From contig NZBG01000004.1 in the NCBI GenBank assembly GCA_002687795.1, positions 1 to 54,734 of the forward strand: a DNA stretch of 54,734 nt, in the 5' to 3' direction. Of this stretch, positions 50,986 through 54,734 are shown piece after piece (position 1 is the first letter of the stretch; each line of letters starts with the position of its first letter). Origin of the DNA: Candidatus Woesearchaeota archaeon (GTDB lineage Archaea > Nanobdellota > Nanobdellia > Woesearchaeales > GCA-2687795). The notes under the pieces were generated by a model that worked only from the letters and a program-made list of their open reading frames with translations, ran no database searches and was not told where the DNA came from. The position numbers and the translations under genes were made by a program.

Positions 50986-50994
50986 GTATATAAG
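50986..50994 (-). promoter_or_regulatory. TATA box of the nucleotidyltransferase cassette
   Basis: CTTATATAC on the minus strand, 28 nt before ATG 50962; a leaderless promoter carried by the cassette itself. Confidence 0.6.
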
Positions 50995-51051
50995 CTTTTC
51001 TCTTTTAATAGATTAATATAGCTTCTATTATAATTAAGATATACAAAACCT

Positions 51052-51137
51052 AAAGAATCAAAGCTCTACCTTCTTCTTATCTTTCATTGCGGTAGGAGCC
51101 TGGCCTCCATGCCATGTAAACCTTGGCCTAACCCTCA
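51052..51137. repeat. Direct repeat A: 3' end of the intact herA-like gene
   Basis: Counterpart of 49756-49841; the two are in the same orientation, 1296 nt apart, and enclose the nucleotidyltransferase cassette. Six mismatches in 86 nt. Confidence 0.75.
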
Positions 51138-53679
51138 TTGCATACATTCTTTCATTCATGTCATCTATAGCAATAGCTGAGCCTTTAACCCTTGGCAGGT
51201 TATCAAGCTGTTTGTCTAAACCTTCCCTCATATAGCTCTGCATCAGCATTCCCAATGCTTCGGTGTCAAGCTTTGCGGTGATCCTATGGCTAAGGATAAC
51301 ATCTGACTGCGTCATAACATCTGTATGTATCTTGCCAGGCTGCTGTGTTGCCAGGATTAAAGAAACACCAGGTTGCCTACCTTCTCTAAGAATTGTAACA
51401 ATAGCATCAGTTGCAGCTGTCTTGCCCTTCAAAGGCGCAAACTCATGCGCTTCATCAATAGCCATCCATACCAAAGGCATCTCCTGCTTTTCCTCTTTCT
51501 CTTCAGCAAAATACTCTGTTGCTGTGGAAACAGCGCCATACTCTTCCTTCTTTCTTGCAACCATCCTTTGTATAAACAGTTTCTGGGCTACGATCCCAAT
51601 AACCAATGCTTTTACCTTCCATCCTCCAGGGGCTGTTGCATAACAGCTCACATCAAGCACAGTAACCTGGCCAGGGGCAGCAAGCTCACTAATTTCTGTG
51701 CCTTTCTCGCTAAAAACTCCCCAGTCTTTTGTGGCCTCAAACCTGTTCTCAGCAGCATCCTTAACAGCCTTCTCCACTTTAGTATCCTTCCTGATAACAT
51801 CAAGAATATCATCCATGGAAAAATTCTTCTTTTTCTTTTTCAGGTCCAGAATAATTCTTTCAATAAACACACCTAAAGGGTCAGTGGATTTCAACTCAAA
51901 GGTCAGCCACCAGTCCTCAGGATTCAACTCAGAAGGCTTGATGGAAAAGGGAAAATCTGTGGGAATGCCCTGCTCTTTATACTTCTTATAATACCCAGTA
52001 GGTGTATAAATCTGGATATTAAGCCCTTTAGGCTTTAAGCCCCATTCATTCAAAAGCTCCTTATCCTTCATATTAGGATACTTCATAGTCCAGTAGATGC
52101 CCATTGTATCCAGTAATATTATAGAAAGATTATTTGAGATTTCCTTTGGGAGGTCTGTCATGCCTTCTGCTATGACGCCCATGGTGTAGCTATTATGCAC
52201 GATAATGTCATTCGCAACAAAATTATGGTTTTCTGGGACAGATATGTCGTAAACAGTGAAGTTTCCTTGCAATTTCTCCATATAAACTATCTCATCCCAG
52301 AATATGTCAGATGCTGCTAGATTCTTAATGAAAGTGTTATTATCAGTAATAGCCATCTGGAGAAGTTTTTGCCTTGAAGGAGCATAGTTAATGCTACTTC
52401 TAGCAGCTTTTGGGCTGGAGTATCCTAATCCTTTACCAACTTTTACCCAGCTTTCAGGTCTATAAGAATCCCATAATTCCTTAGGGACTGTGTCTATGTT
52501 AGGATTTCTTTTACTCGATTCGGTTTCTCTTAAAGCTTTATTTTGTCTTTCTTCCTTCTCTCCGAAGAATCCTATCTCTTGTATGAATTTATACACTTTC
52601 TCCCCTTTGATTTTAATTTCGTAAGTACTAAAACTTTTTTTATTTAGTTTCATAGTTTTAGTTCTTATTTTGGATAAAACCTCAAATCGTAATAATAAAT
52701 GCTGTACTTGATGGATAAGTTCTCTTGAAGAAGAGCAATAGGAAATTCTCCAGGATCTACTATCTTTTTCAAAGTATAAAGAGCCATCACAACTAAATAA
52801 CCTGTTTAAGAATAACTTCATATTGGACTTTGAGGATTTAAACATAATCTTTGGAATAATCTTTTCTTTAGATTTTAATCCATAAATACCTGTTTTATCT
52901 AGCCATAGCCTTAGAGAACTTTTATGGTGGAATTTACTGCCCTTTTCAAATTGTCCTTTTTCGTTTCTTATAGCTTTTTCTGTGCTCCTTTTGTTGTTTG
53001 CAGATATTCTGAAGCAGAATTCATTGCTATGTTGTTTAATTGTTAGATTAGAGTCAAAATCGTTCACAGCTCTATTAAAATCGTCTATGATTATCTTATC
53101 TTTGTTTGTGAATAATACAAATCTATTTCCTAAATGGCCTTCAGCAATAAGATAAGCTAGGAGCTTTATCTTATGCTCTTCAAGACTATCTTCTCCAAAT
53201 GCACTTATTATCCTTGGTGTAGCAATCCTTGAACCTGCGTTTAGCTCTTCAGCTGGAATCCAACCATTAATTGTTAAAAGAGGATGCTCAGGAGTTAGTT
53301 TTATCTCCTTTCCACTCCTTAGTTTTATATGTAAGAGTTCATTAACATTTCTTTTAAAGAAACCAGATTTCTGGGCTTTATTTATCTTAAGTTCCTTATT
53401 AAGGCTTAAAATATCATGGTCATCATATTCAAGGTCTTTAATGGGAATAGTACTACCATCATTTAGCGTTATTAAAGTATCACCATCAAGACACTTCCCG
53501 CCGCCTCTCTTACCGCAGACAAACACAATATGAGAATTTGTAACATCCATATAAATATTATTAGAAAGCGAGGTAACCTGGCCCATCTTAACATAATGCC
53601 TGCCAAGAAGCACTGCTCCCTTTTTACCATACTTCACCCTATCTTTCTCATTCCTTCCAAGAATAATATCATAGACCAT
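51058..53679 (-). CDS. HerA/DUF87-type ATPase with an intein in Walker A
   Basis: This 873-residue precursor becomes a 439-residue HerA-family hexameric ATPase after intein removal. Walker A is GKRGGGK then S after splicing; Walker B-like WMAIDEAHEF lies near 733-742, followed by the conserved ILREGRQPGVSLILATQQPG. These FtsK/HerA ATPases pump DNA, usually with NurA in end resection; nurA is not nearby. The C terminus RPRFTWHGGQAPTAMK is copied downstream. A minus-strand TATA box (53701-53711) is 27 nt before the start. Confidence 0.9.
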   Translation of the reverse strand: MVYDIILGRNEKDRVKYGKKGAVLLGRHYVKMGQVTSLSNNIYMDVTNSHIVFVCGKRGGGKCLDGDTLITLNDGSTIPIKDLEYDDHDILSLNKELKINKAQKSGFFKRNVNELLHIKLRSGKEIKLTPEHPLLTINGWIPAEELNAGSRIATPRIISAFGEDSLEEHKIKLLAYLIAEGHLGNRFVLFTNKDKIIIDDFNRAVNDFDSNLTIKQHSNEFCFRISANNKRSTEKAIRNEKGQFEKGSKFHHKSSLRLWLDKTGIYGLKSKEKIIPKIMFKSSKSNMKLFLNRLFSCDGSLYFEKDSRSWRISYCSSSRELIHQVQHLLLRFEVLSKIRTKTMKLNKKSFSTYEIKIKGEKVYKFIQEIGFFGEKEERQNKALRETESSKRNPNIDTVPKELWDSYRPESWVKVGKGLGYSSPKAARSSINYAPSRQKLLQMAITDNNTFIKNLAASDIFWDEIVYMEKLQGNFTVYDISVPENHNFVANDIIVHNSYTMGVIAEGMTDLPKEISNNLSIILLDTMGIYWTMKYPNMKDKELLNEWGLKPKGLNIQIYTPTGYYKKYKEQGIPTDFPFSIKPSELNPEDWWLTFELKSTDPLGVFIERIILDLKKKKKNFSMDDILDVIRKDTKVEKAVKDAAENRFEATKDWGVFSEKGTEISELAAPGQVTVLDVSCYATAPGGWKVKALVIGIVAQKLFIQRMVARKKEEYGAVSTATEYFAEEKEEKQEMPLVWMAIDEAHEFAPLKGKTAATDAIVTILREGRQPGVSLILATQQPGKIHTDVMTQSDVILSHRITAKLDTEALGMLMQSYMREGLDKQLDNLPRVKGSAIAIDDMNERMYAMRVRPRFTWHGGQAPTAMKDKKKVEL
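52192..53493 (-). mobile_element. Intein with LAGLIDADG homing endonuclease in the HerA-like protein
   Basis: A 434-residue intein (precursor residues 63-496). It begins with Cys in CLDGDTLITL and ends in VHN before Ser497. Block B is TPEHPLL; the C-terminal block is ENHNFVANDIIVHN. The endonuclease motifs LLAYLIAEGHLG and FLNRLFSCDGSLY are LAGLIDADG-type, with acidic E and D in place, so it may still cut DNA. It interrupts the Walker A loop right before the conserved Ser, a classic intein site. Confidence 0.93.
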
Positions 53680-53723
53680 GCAATAACCACAGCTTAAATA
53701 GAATATAAATGTTTTGCTTTAAT

Positions 53724-53782
53724 GGGTGTTAAATAGCTTTACTCTATGAAGTAAGTATGGCGAGAGAAGTATGACGCAGGAC
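53724..53782. repeat. Shared upstream element, copy B
   Basis: Contains GAAGTA (53748-53753), GAAGTATGACG (53766-53776) and CAGGAC in the order seen at 29126-29181, with five extra nucleotides between. It lies 45-103 nt before the herA-like gene. The hairpin of copy A is not kept here. Confidence 0.45.
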
Positions 53783-53787
53783 GAAAA

Positions 53788-53949
53788 TTATTTCTTAAGA
53801 ACAAGTTTTAATAAGTATCCAATAAATCCACCTACAGCACCAGCTATGGTAGTATAGATCAAATTATAATTTGTAAATGTTCCCACACTAACAATTAATA
53901 TTATTACGGGGATTAGTACAATTAATTCAGTTTTATTTTTTTTCTTCAT
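53788..53949 (-). CDS. Small two-TM protein
   Basis: A 53-residue protein, too short for most gene finders: a lysine-rich start (MKKKNK), a TM helix (about 8-26), then a glycine-rich second TM helix (AGAVGGFIGYLLKLVL) and a KK end. It lies in the 392-nt gap between the polyprenyl synthase and herA-like genes, followed by the shared upstream element. Resembles small holin- or toxin-like membrane peptides; no evidence of function. The rest of the gap holds the promoter for herA and nothing else I can name. Confidence 0.5.
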   Translation of the reverse strand: MKKKNKTELIVLIPVIILIVSVGTFTNYNLIYTTIAGAVGGFIGYLLKLVLKK

Positions 53950-54071
53950 GTAACTTTATACTCATTACCTATATTTAATACTTTCTTATAATTTTTCGAG
54001 AAAATTGTAACTAATATCTATTTCCACTACTCATTGCAGAGAATGGACCCAGTTTACAGAGATATCAAGAC

Positions 54072-54734
54072 TTAATACTCCCTCTCAACAACATAATCAG
54101 CCAATCCTAACAAGAAATCTTTACCTTCCTTCTTAAAATCTCCATTAACTAAGCAGGATTTTGCTTCCATCACCATCTCCTTTGCAAGCTCCTTACTATA
54201 ATCCAGAGAGCCAGTCTTAACTATAATCTCCTTAACCTTCTCTATATCTTTCTTTAAAATATTTTTATTCCCCAAACATTTCATAATAACCTTCTTATCC
54301 TTATTATTAGCCTTATCTAATGCCTTCTTAATCAGCAACGTCTTCTTGCCTTCCCTTAAATCATTCCCAACCTGTTTCCCTGTAGTTTCAGCTGTTCCAA
54401 ACATGCCAAGGATATCATCCTGGAGTTGGAACGCCTGGCCTAATGAAATAGCAAATTCAGTTAGAACATTTAGCTGGTTTTCATTCGCTTCCCCAAGAAT
54501 TGCGCCAATATGCAAAGGCCCTTCTATTGTATATATTGCAGACTTTAATTTATGAATCTTGGCAATATCTTCTTCTTTAATATCAGTGCTTGTTTCTGAA
54601 AGCACGTCAAGCATCTGGCCAAAGCATGTATTAATAATCACCCTATTAAACTTATCCAAAGCCTTAACCTTTAACTCCGGAGGAAAATCAGTGTTCATAA
54701 TAGCTTCTGAGCCAAGTACTGAGACAATATCGCC
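54072..54734 (-). CDS. Polyprenyl synthase (geranylgeranyl diphosphate synthase-like), 5' end outside window
   Basis: The C-terminal 220 residues of an all-helical isoprenyl diphosphate synthase. The second Asp-rich motif is QLQDDILGMFG; the loop TTGKQVGNDLREGKKTLLI follows. The first DDxxD motif and N terminus lie beyond the right edge; the frame is open through 54734 (reading GDIVSVLGSEAI before the first visible Met). It extends isoprenoids for archaeal ether lipids. Chain length cannot be set without the first motif. Confidence 0.9.
   Translation of the reverse strand, partial: GDIVSVLGSEAIMNTDFPPELKVKALDKFNRVIINTCFGQMLDVLSETSTDIKEEDIAKIHKLKSAIYTIEGPLHIGAILGEANENQLNVLTEFAISLGQAFQLQDDILGMFGTAETTGKQVGNDLREGKKTLLIKKALDKANNKDKKVIMKCLGNKNILKKDIEKVKEIIVKTGSLDYSKELAKEMVMEAKSCLVNGDFKKEGKDFLLGLADYVVEREY

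Noticed and set aside
1..54734. CRISPR array
   Set aside because: No set of evenly spaced identical repeats with unique spacers is present anywhere in the window, and no cas genes are seen.

Overview
The window looks like a piece of chromosome from a low-GC archaeon, most likely a DPANN lineage of the Woesearchaeota/Pacearchaeota kind (inference). Archaeal markers are TBP, MCM, PCNA, an OB-fold ssDNA-binding protein, Topo VI subunit B, Kae1/TsaD, ribosomal protein eL33 (L35Ae), a KH-domain protein, an OapB/OapC-type cluster with its Era-like GTPase, an archaeal-type RNase P RNA, leaderless genes about 27 nt downstream of TATA boxes, and tRNA introns in bulge-helix-bulge (BHB) contexts. Beside them sit bacterial-type genes that such archaea often carry: gyrB, groES, groEL and NnrD. 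Many genes have no recognisable homologue.

Layout: 1-140 carries tandem hairpins like the end of an IS200/IS605 element. 167-6946 (minus) is one operon: an AbrB-type regulator, two von Willebrand A membrane proteins, a coiled-coil membrane protein, another membrane protein and a MoxR ATPase. 7109-8607 holds two paralogous helical proteins and a 4-TM protein. tRNA-His (8694-8765) is followed by a 1.1-kb island bounded by repeats of its 3' end. 9911-18476 mixes housekeeping genes (CYTH, TsaD, zinc ribbon, GfcR-like regulator, eL33, glycosyltransferase, SpoIIM) with unknowns. 18478-24919 (minus) has the OB-fold protein, MCM, GNAT, TBP, NnrD and a secreted S-layer-like protein; a palindromic repeat cluster lies upstream of mcm.

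24978-29054 holds a bidirectional promoter, an ABC ATPase, Topo VI B and a KH protein. 29055-30031 is AT-rich, with two startless membrane ORFs facing away from each other. 30032-34927 is one long plus-strand run: Era-like GTPase, OapB, OapC, a retropepsin-like protein with RimK, a PLP-fold protein and zinc ribbons. 35716-39662 is gyrB-groES-groEL. 39758-46518 holds a putative caspase-fold protein with an overlapping small gene, cell-surface glycan enzymes, PCNA, a methyltransferase broken by an amber codon, RNase P RNA and a three-gene paralogous set. 46739-46925 is a tRNA-Leu(CAA) with three introns, followed by pyrC and pyrE.

49756-51137 is a small nucleotidyltransferase cassette flanked by two copies of the 3' end of the neighbouring HerA-like ATPase gene; that ATPase has an intein in its Walker A motif. 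The window ends inside a polyprenyl synthase gene.

The most interesting points are the triple-intron tRNA-Leu, two integrase-less insertions at gene 3' ends (tRNA-His and herA), the in-frame amber methyltransferase, a symmetric bidirectional TATA box, and palindromes at several promoters. All functional calls come from reading the sequence; no database search was run.
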